Shown here piece after piece: positions 26,864 through 34,966 of a stretch of 42,186 nucleotides of DNA. Under the pieces are notes generated by a model. The model was not told the DNA's origin. It ran no database searches and saw nothing but the letters and a program-made list of their open reading frames with translations. Position 1 is the stretch's first letter; each line of letters begins with the position of its first letter. This DNA comes from CAZSSM01 sp964609385 (lineage in GTDB: Bacteria > Planctomycetota > Planctomycetia > Isosphaerales > Isosphaeraceae): assembly GCA_964609385.1 (NCBI GenBank), contig CAZSSM010000060.1, positions 1-42,186 on the forward strand, read 5' to 3'. Position numbers and translations under genes: made by a program.

Positions 26864-27397
26864 TCAGGCTTCCCTCAACAGGCGCAGTTCCACACAGTGT
26901 CTGATTTGGCGTCGGACCCGAACCAGGATCTGACGGATGTTGGCCGGGGATGTCTGGAACCGAGCGGCCAGTTGGGGGGCCGACTCATCGTCGCGGTATC
27001 TGCCCAGGACGATGGCGCGGCTGGTCGGGGCCAGCTCGTCGAGGCAGGCCAGGACCGAATCGACGGCCAGGGGCTCATCGGGTGATGCGCGGGACCCAAG
27101 AGATCGATCGAGCAGCAGTTCGGTCAGTTCGGTCTGGAGGATGCGCCGACGTCGCGCGTCTTTGCGAATCTCGTTACGGACGAGGTTGGCGGCGATCCCC
27201 CGGACCCAACGGCCGAAATCGCGCGCTGCGTCGAACGAGTCCCACTCGCGGTAGGCGGTCAGGAACGCCTCCTGGGCGAGGTCATCGACCCAGTCGGGAT
27301 CAACGCCCAGCGAGCGCACGAACGCCCGAAGGCGCACGTGATGCTCACGCACCAGCGCATCGAACTGGCGACGTTTCTCGACCTCGGTGGCGTCCAT
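26864..27397 (-). CDS. ECF-type RNA polymerase sigma factor (FecR-linked)
   Basis: 177 residues with the two sigma-70 domains: region 2 (FDALVREHHVRLRAFVRSLG, DDLAQEAFLTAYREWDSFD, FGRWVRGIAANLVRNEIR) and region 4 (CLDELAPTSRAIVLGRYRDD, PQLAARFQTSPANIRQILVR VRR helix-turn-helix). It directs RNA polymerase to a small regulon. ATG 27397 is preferred because the family homology starts soon after it; the frame is open to 27493 and no clear ribosome site distinguishes the options. The FecR gene begins one base after its stop. It heads the run of - strand genes down to the DUF1501 gene at 20296 and may autoregulate, though I found no motif that proves it. Confidence 0.88.
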   Translation of the reverse strand: MDATEVEKRRQFDALVREHHVRLRAFVRSLGVDPDWVDDLAQEAFLTAYREWDSFDAARDFGRWVRGIAANLVRNEIRKDARRRRILQTELTELLLDRSLGSRASPDEPLAVDSVLACLDELAPTSRAIVLGRYRDDESAPQLAARFQTSPANIRQILVRVRRQIRHCVELRLLREA

Positions 27398-27563
27398 ACT
27401 TAGATTTGTCGCCGGCGGCACCGACTGTGACAGACATCCAGGACCCCATGCGAGCGTTTCGCGCGATCGGTCGGGGGGCCTGGTCCTGAGCACCTACGAG
27501 CCGAAGCCGCGTGAGCTAACTCCGATCCCATGCGTAAACGCGATGGCGATCCGACAAGCACCA

Positions 27564-30500
27564 TTAGGGTTGGAACGGATCGTCGGGGAAGTCCAGGTCG
27601 GCCCGGAGCGTGCGGAAATCGTCGTGATTGCGGAGTGCGTCGAAGTCGGGGCTGTCGAGCCGGGCGATCGCCTCGCGGGTTAGAAAGCCGCGCAACGCTC
27701 GAGCGCGTCGGAGCAGCGCGATGGCCTGTTCGATTCGGGTGCGTTGGTCGGAGCCCTCGATGCCGACCGACTCGGCATCGTCCCAGTTGTCCTCTGCGAC
27801 TTTGGCGCTGACGGCCAAGGCTCGGGCGGCTTGGAAGAAGACCTCGTCGTTGGTTTCGGGTGCCGCAATGGCCTGATCAATCAGCGCTGAGGCCTCAGCG
27901 AGCTGACCCATCCGGCCGTGTTGGATGGCCTCGCGGGCGCGGAACTCCGCCGTCCTGTCATTCTGGATCGGTAGGGATTCGGCCCGACTCAAGTCGGCCA
28001 AGGCGCGCTGGGGATCGCCGAGCGCGTCGTGGATCTCGAAGCGATTGATGTAAGCCGACTCCAGGACGGCCAGACGGTGGGACTCGTTCCCGGCAGCCCC
28101 GGCGAGCGCCTCCAGCGCCTCGATGGCCGGATCGAGATGGCTCAGAGCCTCGGCGTCACGGCCCTGCTGTTGCGTGGCCAGGGCCAGGTCGGTCCCGAGT
28201 TGGGCACGTGTTAGGGCATGGTCGGTGATTTCGGGGTGGTCTCGGACGACCGCCTCGATCACATCTAGTGCGCGTCGGTAAGTCGAGGCCGCATCGGCGG
28301 GTCGGCCGGCGCGTCGGTAGTAGTTGCCCAGGTTGCCATAGGCCTTGACCAGGCCGATCTGATCGTTGACGACGCCGGGGTGGGCGACGCAGAGCATCGC
28401 TCCGAGTTCGAGGGCGCGGGTATGCGTCTCTAGGCCCACGTCGAACCGCCCAGCGCGGCCTTGGAGCGTACCCAGATAGCTGAGATAGTCGCGCAATGCG
28501 GAGAGATACCGCTTGTTGCCTGGTTCGAGGACAAGCAGACCCTCCTGGATCTCGACGAGCCGCTCGTACATCCGCGATGCTTCGTCGAAGAATCCGAGAC
28601 GAGCCCGAAGATAGCCCAGTTCGTAGAGGGTGCTGACCAAGTCTCGCAAGAACGCCGAGTTATCGGGCCAGCTTGCGACGAGATCCTCCTGGATTGCCAA
28701 GGCCTCGCGATAGCCCTCCTCGGCTTCGCTCCATTGATCGTTTTGATCGGCCAACAGGGCGAGCTTGAACACGAGACGGGCGATCTCGGCCCGCTGGCTC
28801 GGGACGTCGGAGCTGCTCGCTGCCCCGGCTTGAGCGGTCGAGAGTGCCCTCCGATAAAGCGACTCGGCCTCGACGGTTCGACCGATCCGCTTGAGCAAGT
28901 CGGCTTGGTCTCTCAGGACCTGTGCCAAGGCCGATCCAATATCGGGGTCGTTGGGAAACTGGCTGAGCAGGGCCTCGAACTGTTCGCCGGCCTGCTGGTA
29001 GGCGACCTGGGCCTCCTCGATCTTGCCGAGGGCCTCGCGAGCACGACCGACTTGGAGAAGGGCCTCGGCGATCTCAGCGCGGATGATCAGGTTATCGCCC
29101 CGAGGGAGGATGAAGTCTTCATAAAACCGGAGAGCTGTCTCCAGGACCTCGCGGCGCGTCTCGTCCATGCCGGGCTGGCCCGTCAGTTGAGGCACGACAC
29201 GTTGGAACATCGCGCTCACGACGCGTCGCGATTCGTCGAGGTTTTCGCGGGCGACGCGCTCTTGGTCGCGGATCTGGGCATTGGCTTCGCCGAGCAGGGC
29301 CACCCCCAAGGCGAGAGCGATCACAGCGACGGCCAGTGCGGCCACGGCCGAGACTGTTGCAGTTCGGTGGCGGCGAACCCAGCGCCAAGCCCGCGTCACG
29401 ATCGGGTCGGGCAGGGCGGCGACGGGCTCGTCGGCCAAGTAGCGCTCGACATCCTCAGCCAAGGCGCGGGCTCCGGGGTAGCGATCTCCTGGCTGGTGGG
29501 CCATCGCTTTCAGGCAGATCGCCTCGAGCGGCCGGGGCGTATCGGGTACGACCACGCGTGGCGAGACAATCTCTCCGCGACGGACCTTGGCCAGCACCTC
29601 GTCGGTCGTCGCACCATCAATCGGTGGTCGACCTGAAAGCAAGGCCGTGAGGGTTGCACCGAGGCCGTAGACGTCGGTGGCCGGGCCGAGGTCATCGAGC
29701 CGACCTTCAGCCTGCTCCGGGCTCATGTAAGCTGGCGTGCCCATGGCCGAGCCGACCACGGTCGGGTCGAGCCGGTAGTCCGTGGGCGTTGCGAAGGCCT
29801 CGCCATCGCCTTCGCGTCGCGATTCCTCGTTGCCGATCAGCTTGGCCAGGCCCCAGTCGATCAGCAAGGTCTCACCGAAGGCGCCCAGCATCACATTGGC
29901 CGGCTTCAGATCGCGGTGAAGGATCCCGCGAGCGTGGGCATAAGCGATCGCTTCGCAGACATCGACGAATCGTCCCAGCAGGTTGCGGAGTCGGAGCGAC
30001 CGGTCGGTTGCCGAGAGGGTGGGCGCCTCCTCGTGATAATGAGCGATGGCCTGCTTGAGCGTTTCGCCTTCGATGAACCGCATGGCGTAGTAGGGTCGCC
30101 CTTGGACGTCGGTGCCGAATCCATAGACCGGGACAATCCCGGGGTGCTCCAGGTTGCCGTTGATCTTGGCCTCGAGGACGAAGCGCTGACGGAGGTCAGG
30201 CTTGTTGAGGCAGCGCGCCTGCATCTGCTTGAGGGCGACGGTCCGCCCCAGCTCCTCATCACGGGCTAGGAAGACCTCACCCAATCCACCTCGAGCGTGC
30301 GAGTCGAGGACTCGAAAGCGGGATGTCCCTGCCGTCGATCCCAGCTCTTCGGGCTTGGTTCCCGATCCACGCGTCGGGATTGGGGCGGTTCTACTGAGGT
30401 CCCGAGGTTGGCAACGGAGGGTGCTTGTCATCTCCTCGGAGCTTGTGGACTCGCCCACGGACCGGTCGCCATCGACGGCCATCGAGGTCTCGGTCGTTTC

Positions 30501-30815
30501 GAAGGCCGCATCGATGACCGTCGATTGCTCGGGGAACCGGAGACGATAGTCGTGCTCATGAGGCTCTTGCCCGTCGGCGCGTCGCAGCTCCAGTTCCAGT
30601 CGGATCAGTTCGCCGAGGAAAGCGTGTCGCTCTGTGGCGATCACCTCTTCCAAGAACTCCTCGATCTGAGGGCCTCGACCGGCTCTCCAGGCGGCCTCGA
30701 AGCGGTCGCAGGCCGCGTCGAGTCGGGCGATCTGACTGTGGGCCGGACCAGACTGCGATGGCGTGCCTGCTGTCCCCTTGGGTGGGTCTGCGGATCCCAA
30801 GGGCTCGGGACTCAT
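27564..30815 (-). CDS. Ser/Thr protein kinase with transmembrane segment and TPR repeats
   Basis: 1083 residues. The N-terminal ~110 residues match a planctomycete kinase leader (DRFEAAWRAGRGPQIEEFL, LELELRRADGQ). The kinase domain (~167-460) has a glycine loop ARGGLGEV, the ATP-site Lys196 (VALK), the catalytic loop HRDLKPAN (Asp302) and IDWGLAK (Asp320), that is DWG in place of DFG, plus GTPAYMSPEQA. One membrane segment (~487-507) separates it from about ten TPR-type repeats (~580-1010) that would lie outside the cytoplasm or in the periplasm. Substrates unknown. GAGGAGG lies 7 bases before the ATG, and the ATG overlaps the stop of the upstream sigma gene by 4 bases, so the pair are one operon. 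Confidence 0.93.
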   Translation of the reverse strand: MSPEPLGSADPPKGTAGTPSQSGPAHSQIARLDAACDRFEAAWRAGRGPQIEEFLEEVIATERHAFLGELIRLELELRRADGQEPHEHDYRLRFPEQSTVIDAAFETTETSMAVDGDRSVGESTSSEEMTSTLRCQPRDLSRTAPIPTRGSGTKPEELGSTAGTSRFRVLDSHARGGLGEVFLARDEELGRTVALKQMQARCLNKPDLRQRFVLEAKINGNLEHPGIVPVYGFGTDVQGRPYYAMRFIEGETLKQAIAHYHEEAPTLSATDRSLRLRNLLGRFVDVCEAIAYAHARGILHRDLKPANVMLGAFGETLLIDWGLAKLIGNEESRREGDGEAFATPTDYRLDPTVVGSAMGTPAYMSPEQAEGRLDDLGPATDVYGLGATLTALLSGRPPIDGATTDEVLAKVRRGEIVSPRVVVPDTPRPLEAICLKAMAHQPGDRYPGARALAEDVERYLADEPVAALPDPIVTRAWRWVRRHRTATVSAVAALAVAVIALALGVALLGEANAQIRDQERVARENLDESRRVVSAMFQRVVPQLTGQPGMDETRREVLETALRFYEDFILPRGDNLIIRAEIAEALLQVGRAREALGKIEEAQVAYQQAGEQFEALLSQFPNDPDIGSALAQVLRDQADLLKRIGRTVEAESLYRRALSTAQAGAASSSDVPSQRAEIARLVFKLALLADQNDQWSEAEEGYREALAIQEDLVASWPDNSAFLRDLVSTLYELGYLRARLGFFDEASRMYERLVEIQEGLLVLEPGNKRYLSALRDYLSYLGTLQGRAGRFDVGLETHTRALELGAMLCVAHPGVVNDQIGLVKAYGNLGNYYRRAGRPADAASTYRRALDVIEAVVRDHPEITDHALTRAQLGTDLALATQQQGRDAEALSHLDPAIEALEALAGAAGNESHRLAVLESAYINRFEIHDALGDPQRALADLSRAESLPIQNDRTAEFRAREAIQHGRMGQLAEASALIDQAIAAPETNDEVFFQAARALAVSAKVAEDNWDDAESVGIEGSDQRTRIEQAIALLRRARALRGFLTREAIARLDSPDFDALRNHDDFRTLRADLDFPDDPFQP

Positions 30816-31432
30816 CGCTCGACCTCCTCGACCCAGAGCATCCGAATCCGGTCCAGCTTGCGCTCGACGGTCCGCTTGGCGCAGTCGAGGCTGTGAGCGA
30901 TCTCCACGTTGGTGTAGCCTTCCAATTTCAGCAGCGCGATGACCCGGAGCGTCTCGTCGGGCAGAAGGTCGAAGAGCCGAGCGAGGCCCTCGGCCCTCAA
31001 CGCCTCCTGTTCCGGGGTGGGCCCGTCGTCGGGGGTGCGGTCCAGCCCGCCGACTTGGGAGTCGTCACCGCGGAGGGCGGCATCGTCGAGGACGATCTTC
31101 CCGCCACCGCGACGCTGGCGGCCTTCGTGCTGGATCTGATCGGCGATCTGCCGCTTAACCAGCACGATGAGGGCCCGACGCACATCGTCTCGGCCGTTCA
31201 GCGCGGGGAATCGGCCTTGGACGACGGCTCGGCAGAAGGTGCTGAAGGCGCCCAGGGCGATGTCTTCATGGTCGCTCGGCAGCGGCGGCGCCGAGCGCAG
31301 TCGCTTCTCGGCGATCGTCTGTAGCATCGCTCGATGGCGATTCCAAAGCTCCAAGGCAGCCTGGCCACACCCTTGACGCAAAGGCTTGATGTATAGAGTG
31401 ATCGAGCCCTCATTGACAACTGGTTCCGTCAT
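30812..31432 (-). CDS. ECF-type sigma factor coupled to the Ser/Thr kinase
   Basis: 206 residues. It begins with GSITLYIKPLRQGCGQAALELW, characteristic of planctomycete ECF-type sigma factors, followed by region 2 (LGAFSTFCRAVVQGRFPAL) and region 4 (LPDETLRVIALLKLEGYTN, VEIAHSLDCAKRTVERKLDR helix-turn-helix). It is a different lineage from the FecR-linked sigma at 26864-27397. AAGGA at 31440-31444, seven bases before ATG 31432, decides the start; the frame is open to 31483. Its stop codon overlaps the kinase ATG (30812-30815). Regulation by phosphorylation from the neighbouring kinase is possible but inferred only from this coupling. Confidence 0.9.
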   Translation of the reverse strand: MTEPVVNEGSITLYIKPLRQGCGQAALELWNRHRAMLQTIAEKRLRSAPPLPSDHEDIALGAFSTFCRAVVQGRFPALNGRDDVRRALIVLVKRQIADQIQHEGRQRRGGGKIVLDDAALRGDDSQVGGLDRTPDDGPTPEQEALRAEGLARLFDLLPDETLRVIALLKLEGYTNVEIAHSLDCAKRTVERKLDRIRMLWVEEVER

Positions 31433-31439
31433 GGATCGT

Positions 31440-31444
31440 TCCTT
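31440..31444 (-). promoter_or_regulatory. Ribosome binding site of the kinase-linked sigma gene
   Basis: AAGGA on the - strand, seven bases before ATG 31432; it fixes the start over codons at 31447 and 31483. Confidence 0.55.
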
Positions 31445-31529
31445 CATGGTGAAGCCCGAAGCGACGGCGAGTTCGCTCCGCACCGAGCGCGAAAGCGAAC
31501 CTTTGATAGCAGGCGATTACCATGTCGAC

Positions 31530-31557
31530 ACTCTATTAAGACGGAGCCATGGCTCAA
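31530..31557 (-). promoter_or_regulatory. Possible sigma-70-type promoter for the sigma/kinase operon
   Basis: On the - strand TTGAGC (31552-31557) and TAGAGT (31530-31535), separated by 16 bases, each match the vegetative consensus at four of six positions. The site is about 100 bases upstream of ATG 31432. The evidence is weak because such matches are common. Confidence 0.2.
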
Positions 31558-31685
31558 TTCTTGCGCAACGAGGAAACGGGCGCATCAGCGAACCGAGCGA
31601 GTAGGACGAGATCGCCAAGTCCTGATCCTCGGCCCCGAAGGCGCATGAGTCCGGATCAGGATCGAGCCGATGGGCGTCAAGAAAA

Positions 31686-31725
31686 AACCGATGAGGGTGG
31701 CGGGTCTCACGAACCGATGAGGGTG
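31686..31725 (+). repeat. 14-base direct repeat upstream of the PDZ gene
   Basis: AACCGATGAGGGTG occurs twice, at 31686-31699 and 31712-31725, exactly identical and 26 bases apart start to start, about 2.5 helical turns. It lies in the 362-base divergent gap (31433-31794), 70-110 bases before the PDZ protein's ATG, where no gene is supported. It could be a paired binding site of a regulator; this is inference. Confidence 0.5.
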
Positions 31726-31794
31726 ATCTGGTCAGACCCGGGACGGACTGGCCGACCCGGGGACGATCAAAGTCGCCCATGTGAGACAACAACG

Positions 31795-32181
31795 ATGAAT
31801 ACGGGTTTTATGACGCACCTCGCCACGTTCGCCTTCTCGGCCCTGTTGGCCGTGGTCCCGACGATCGCGGTCGCCCAGGCTCCTTCAGTCGTCGCTTCGG
31901 AGTCCAGCGCCGAGCACTCCTGGTACGACAACTCCTGGAAGTTCGCCATGGACTACCATCGCGTCCGCACCCGCTTCGGCCCCGGCCTCTACATCGACGC
32001 GGTAGACCCCTGTGGTCCGGCCGGTCGGGCTGGTCTGGAGTGCGGCGATGTGATCCTCTCGATCGACGGCATCTGCGCGGCCCGAACTGACCCAGATTGC
32101 CACGACGGCCTCACCCACCTCCAGGTGATCAACGTCCGGACTGGTCAGATCATTCTGGTGAATGTCATTCTGCCTTACTGA
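31795..32181 (+). CDS. Small secreted PDZ-domain protein
   Basis: 128 residues: a Sec signal (hydrophobic core within residues 6-26, AVAQA cleavage region), a 25-residue linker, and a single PDZ-like domain containing GLYIDAVDPCGPAGRAGLECGDVILSIDG split across two strands and a helix, ending in ILVNVILPY. No protease domain is attached. Its four cysteines in the mature part could form disulfides. ATG 31795 is chosen because the signal peptide starts there; the frame extends upstream to 31549 without sense. The ribosome site is weak. It diverges from the sigma/kinase operon, and a tandem 14-base repeat lies in the gap. Role unknown; PDZ domains bind C-terminal peptides. Confidence 0.75.
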   Translation: MNTGFMTHLATFAFSALLAVVPTIAVAQAPSVVASESSAEHSWYDNSWKFAMDYHRVRTRFGPGLYIDAVDPCGPAGRAGLECGDVILSIDGICAARTDPDCHDGLTHLQVINVRTGQIILVNVILPY

Positions 32182-32221
32182 GGCTACTCTGATGAGGGCG
32201 ATCGGGGTTGATATCGACTCC

Positions 32222-32255
32222 GAAAATATATTTTCAGAATTATTAAAATATTTTT
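32222..32255. repeat. AT-rich palindromes in convergent intergenic gap
   Basis: A perfect 14-base palindrome GAAAATATATTTTC (32222-32235) is followed by AAAATATTTT (32246-32255). They lie in the 113-base gap between the convergent PDZ and SMR genes, where GC content falls sharply against the rest of the window. They may help end transcription from both sides, but no GC stem with a T-run is present. Confidence 0.45.
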
Positions 32256-32294
32256 GGATAACAAGAGTACGTGTTACATGCGATTGATTTGATG

Positions 32295-32621
32295 TTACTT
32301 GCTCCCGACGAACTTCAGGCCGACAATCCCAGCCACGATCAAGCCGAGGCAGGCGAAACGGGCGGCGGTCGCTGGTTCTTTGAACAACCCGATACCGACC
32401 AGGAACGTTCCAGCGGCTCCGATCCCGGTCCAGATGGCATACGCCGTTCCCATCGGGATTGATCGCTGGGCCATCAGGAGTAAGGCCCCGCTGACTGCCA
32501 TGCAGCCGATCGACAGAGCGAGCGGCCAAACGCGGATCCCCTGACTCGTCCAACCGAGTTTCAGGCCCAGAGGCCAGCCGATCTCGAAAAGGCCGGCGAG
32601 GATAAGATAGACCCAAGCCAT
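32295..32621 (-). CDS. sugE: SMR-family exporter, Gdx/SugE type (guanidinium exporter)
   Basis: 108 residues with four membrane helices. Glu13 in ILAGLFEIGW matches the proton/substrate-binding glutamate of the SMR family, and GTAYAIWTGIGAAG is the signature of the Gdx (SugE) branch rather than the EmrE branch. Gdx proteins work as antiparallel dimers exporting guanidinium in exchange for protons. The gene follows the HlyD adaptor on the same strand after a 118-base gap. I looked in that gap for a guanidine riboswitch and did not find one. No second SMR subunit is adjacent. Confidence 0.88.
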   Translation of the reverse strand: MAWVYLILAGLFEIGWPLGLKLGWTSQGIRVWPLALSIGCMAVSGALLLMAQRSIPMGTAYAIWTGIGAAGTFLVGIGLFKEPATAARFACLGLIVAGIVGLKFVGSK

Positions 32622-32739
32622 GAAGGCTAAGACTCCGAATCAGGCAGGCTGTCGTCCGGGTTGAGGACCTCGATCCAATCGTCGGTCTCGACTTGGCGAA
32701 TGCCAGATGAGGAGAAGTGACTGACTATGGCCCGGCCGG

Positions 32740-34341
32740 TCAGGAAGCAGCAGAGACCTCTTTGTCCGATCTGCTAGGTCGTCGTTCGGCACGGCCCGAC
32801 GGTTTCGAGTCCGTCGACACCTCCAGCATTGCCGTCGACCCCCCAACCGACTTTGGCCCAACAGCCAACACAGTGGGTTCGTCCTGAGGATCCTCAGTGC
32901 TGGTCGTGTCAAGCATGACCACAGCGGTTGGCTCAACGTCGGCGTCGATGACCGAGTTGGGATCCAGAATCACCCGTTCGCCTGGAGCGATACCTCGAGC
33001 GATCTCCAGCCAGGACGGGTCGTCGGCCTCGCCTAGGGCGACCTGGCGTAGTTCCAGACCTTGGGGCGTGATGACGTGGCAGTAGTAGGCATGGTCATCG
33101 ACGCTGACGGCCTCGACTGGGACGGTGATTGCCTGACGCGTCGGGGCGCTGAGGATCTCCAGATTGGCCGTCATGCCCGGCATCAGGTCCTTCGGGACAT
33201 CCAAGAGCCGGACATCGGCCTGGTAGTTCTTGATTTCGCCGCTATCGCTCCAAGTCTGCTTGGGCATGGGGAACTGGGCGACCGACTCGACGACGGCGTC
33301 GACCTCGAGGCCTTGCAAGGCCGGGATCCGAACCTTGGCCATCATGCCTGGAGCGACGCGCCGAATGAACGTCTCGTGGATCATCCCCTCGATCTTCATC
33401 TCCGACATGTCGGGGATGTAAAAGAGTTCCTGTCCTTGACGGACGCTATTACCGACCTCAATCTCAGGCTCACGACGGTCTTGGTTTGCGTAGACAACAA
33501 GACCAGAGTGCGGTGCGCGGATCTTGCAGAGCTGAATCTGACCTTGGAGCAATTCAAGTCGATCACGATACCGGCCGTATCGTGACTCCAGTTCGGCGGC
33601 ACGCGATTCGGCCGCGCGGAGTTGGTTGAGAAGCTCCTGCCTCATCTTGGGCACCGTGTACTCTTGGTAGATCTCCTGAGTGATCTCCGCCATGCCCAGA
33701 GAAATTTCAGATCGTTGCCTCTGCTCTTGGTCGCGGATCAGTTGGCCGTTAGAAATATAGCCTTTGTTGATCATACGCTGTGACCATTCGAGCCGGTTCT
33801 TCGCCCGTTCCAGTTCGCTTTGTGTAAGCGTGAGCTGGGCCTCTTGGTTTTGCATGGTCTGGATCTTGACGCCCTCGTCGAACTCCTTAAGGGCGATCTT
33901 CGCGACTTCGACTTCCAGTTGGGCGGCACGATAATCCGACTCTGCACGCGTGGTGCTGATCTCTTGGATCCGGACCAATTCCTCGTATTCGGAGCTGTCT
34001 AATTCGGCCAGCAAGTCGCCTTCTTCGACTTCCGAGCCATTCGGGATCAGCCAGAGGATCGTTGCAGCGCCGCTGCCGGTCGGATCTTCCCCGCGGATGT
34101 AGACGCGAAGCCGTTGCAGTTCGCACTCGATCTCAGTGGCCTGGACCGGCTTGACGTAGCCCAGAGCCGTGATCGAACCGCTGAGCGTTCGACGGACCGC
34201 CAATGCCTGTGGCAACGCATCCAGATCTTCCTGCGAGAGCCCCAGCGAGCTGGTCGCCGGACGAACCCAGAGGCCGATCACCCCCAGCATCAGGAGCAGA
34301 CCTAAGGTCGTGGCCGTACGCAGCGAAAACAACCAACGCAT
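32740..34341 (-). CDS. HlyD-type efflux periplasmic adaptor (paralogue of 18508-20100)
   Basis: 533 residues with the same layout as the copy at 18508-20100: one N-terminal membrane segment, lipoyl half-motifs either side of a long coiled coil (~120-290), beta-barrel and membrane-proximal domains. Long blocks are identical in both (QALAVRRTLSGSITALGYVK, RVAPGMMAKVRIPALQGLEV, MPGMTANLEILSAPTRQAIT). The coiled coil and C-terminal tail differ most, yet both tails end in SAAS. A TGAGGT eight bases before ATG 34341 supports the start. No pump gene is adjacent; the downstream SMR exporter works without such an adaptor, so their proximity may be coincidental. Confidence 0.88.
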   Translation of the reverse strand: MRWLFSLRTATTLGLLLMLGVIGLWVRPATSSLGLSQEDLDALPQALAVRRTLSGSITALGYVKPVQATEIECELQRLRVYIRGEDPTGSGAATILWLIPNGSEVEEGDLLAELDSSEYEELVRIQEISTTRAESDYRAAQLEVEVAKIALKEFDEGVKIQTMQNQEAQLTLTQSELERAKNRLEWSQRMINKGYISNGQLIRDQEQRQRSEISLGMAEITQEIYQEYTVPKMRQELLNQLRAAESRAAELESRYGRYRDRLELLQGQIQLCKIRAPHSGLVVYANQDRREPEIEVGNSVRQGQELFYIPDMSEMKIEGMIHETFIRRVAPGMMAKVRIPALQGLEVDAVVESVAQFPMPKQTWSDSGEIKNYQADVRLLDVPKDLMPGMTANLEILSAPTRQAITVPVEAVSVDDHAYYCHVITPQGLELRQVALGEADDPSWLEIARGIAPGERVILDPNSVIDADVEPTAVVMLDTTSTEDPQDEPTVLAVGPKSVGGSTAMLEVSTDSKPSGRAERRPSRSDKEVSAAS

Positions 34342-34552
34342 TACGGTTACCTCAAAGGACGGATAGTCAGCCCAGACCTACTCCCGAGGCCAATGCCAAG
34401 GAAGCCGAACTATTTACGACGGGTCACAGGATCGGATCTAAGGCGGTTCTCACTCGGAAGCGCAGGTCTCCGGCAGATTGCTACTGATAGGTTCGCAACA
34501 ATGTCTGTTCCCGATTCAACAGGATCGGTGGAAACAAGGTTGATTTAACGAA

Positions 34553-34818
34553 CCTCGGTCATCGCGAGTACGCGTGACCTCTGAAGAGGCAAGTGACGAA
34601 AAGCGGCCGGAGTTGTCCCGAAACGAGGAAGTCTAACCGGAGGGTTTAGACCGCCTTGGGTGGCAGGAAGAAATCGGGTTGGAAGCGGACCGGAAGGAAT
34701 GGGTGCAGGGTGTTGGTCGGCGTTCAAAAACTCCTGAAAGCAAGTGTAGAACAATTCTCCGACAGGGCAACGGTAAAATACGGAGACCCGCCTGAAGGAA
34801 TCGCGGACCAGTTGTTCT
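34553..34818 (+). ncRNA. Candidate structured RNA (unidentified)
   Basis: Two strong hairpins (34553-34589 and 34631-34651) are followed by an apparent three-way junction (34748-34818: outer 7-bp stem, two inner stems of 5 and 4 bp). I do not recognise tmRNA, RNase P, 6S or SRP RNA in it. Strand is uncertain; + is given because the next gene downstream on + is the U32 gene. This is a hand-made fold without covariation evidence. Confidence 0.25.
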
Positions 34819-34951
34819 CCGCCTCATTCTTTGGGCAAACCGGTTTCGTCATCTGGACTTCTCAACAAACCCACATCGAATCGACATGACCTGGTAGTGG
34901 CTTGGGCTCCGAATTCGGTCGGTTGCAGTCGTCGGAGTAGACCACTCGCCC

Positions 34952-34966
34952 TACGATAAAATCGTA
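34952..34966. promoter_or_regulatory. Perfect inverted repeat upstream of the U32 gene (possible operator)
   Basis: TACGAT and ATCGTA flank a central AAA, a perfect 15-base dyad about 100 bases upstream of ATG 35068. Its size fits a dimeric regulator's site. No regulator gene is beside it. Confidence 0.35.

Noticed and set aside
32622..32739. Two ACGA tetranucleotides upstream of the SMR gene, considered as a mini-ykkC (guanidine-II) riboswitch
   Set aside because: Neither ACGA is closed by complementary stems, so the paired-hairpin architecture is missing.
34687..34704. GACCGGAAGGAA resembling the apical loop of bacterial SRP RNA
   Set aside because: The flanking bases do not form the symmetric internal loops and long stem of the 4.5S RNA; the likeness is confined to a GGAA loop region.
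34656..34889. 77-codon open frame on + in the gap before the U32 gene
   Set aside because: TTG start with a distant GGAGG, third-position base use unlike all neighbouring genes, no recognisable family, and the same stretch carries inverted repeats better explained by RNA structure.
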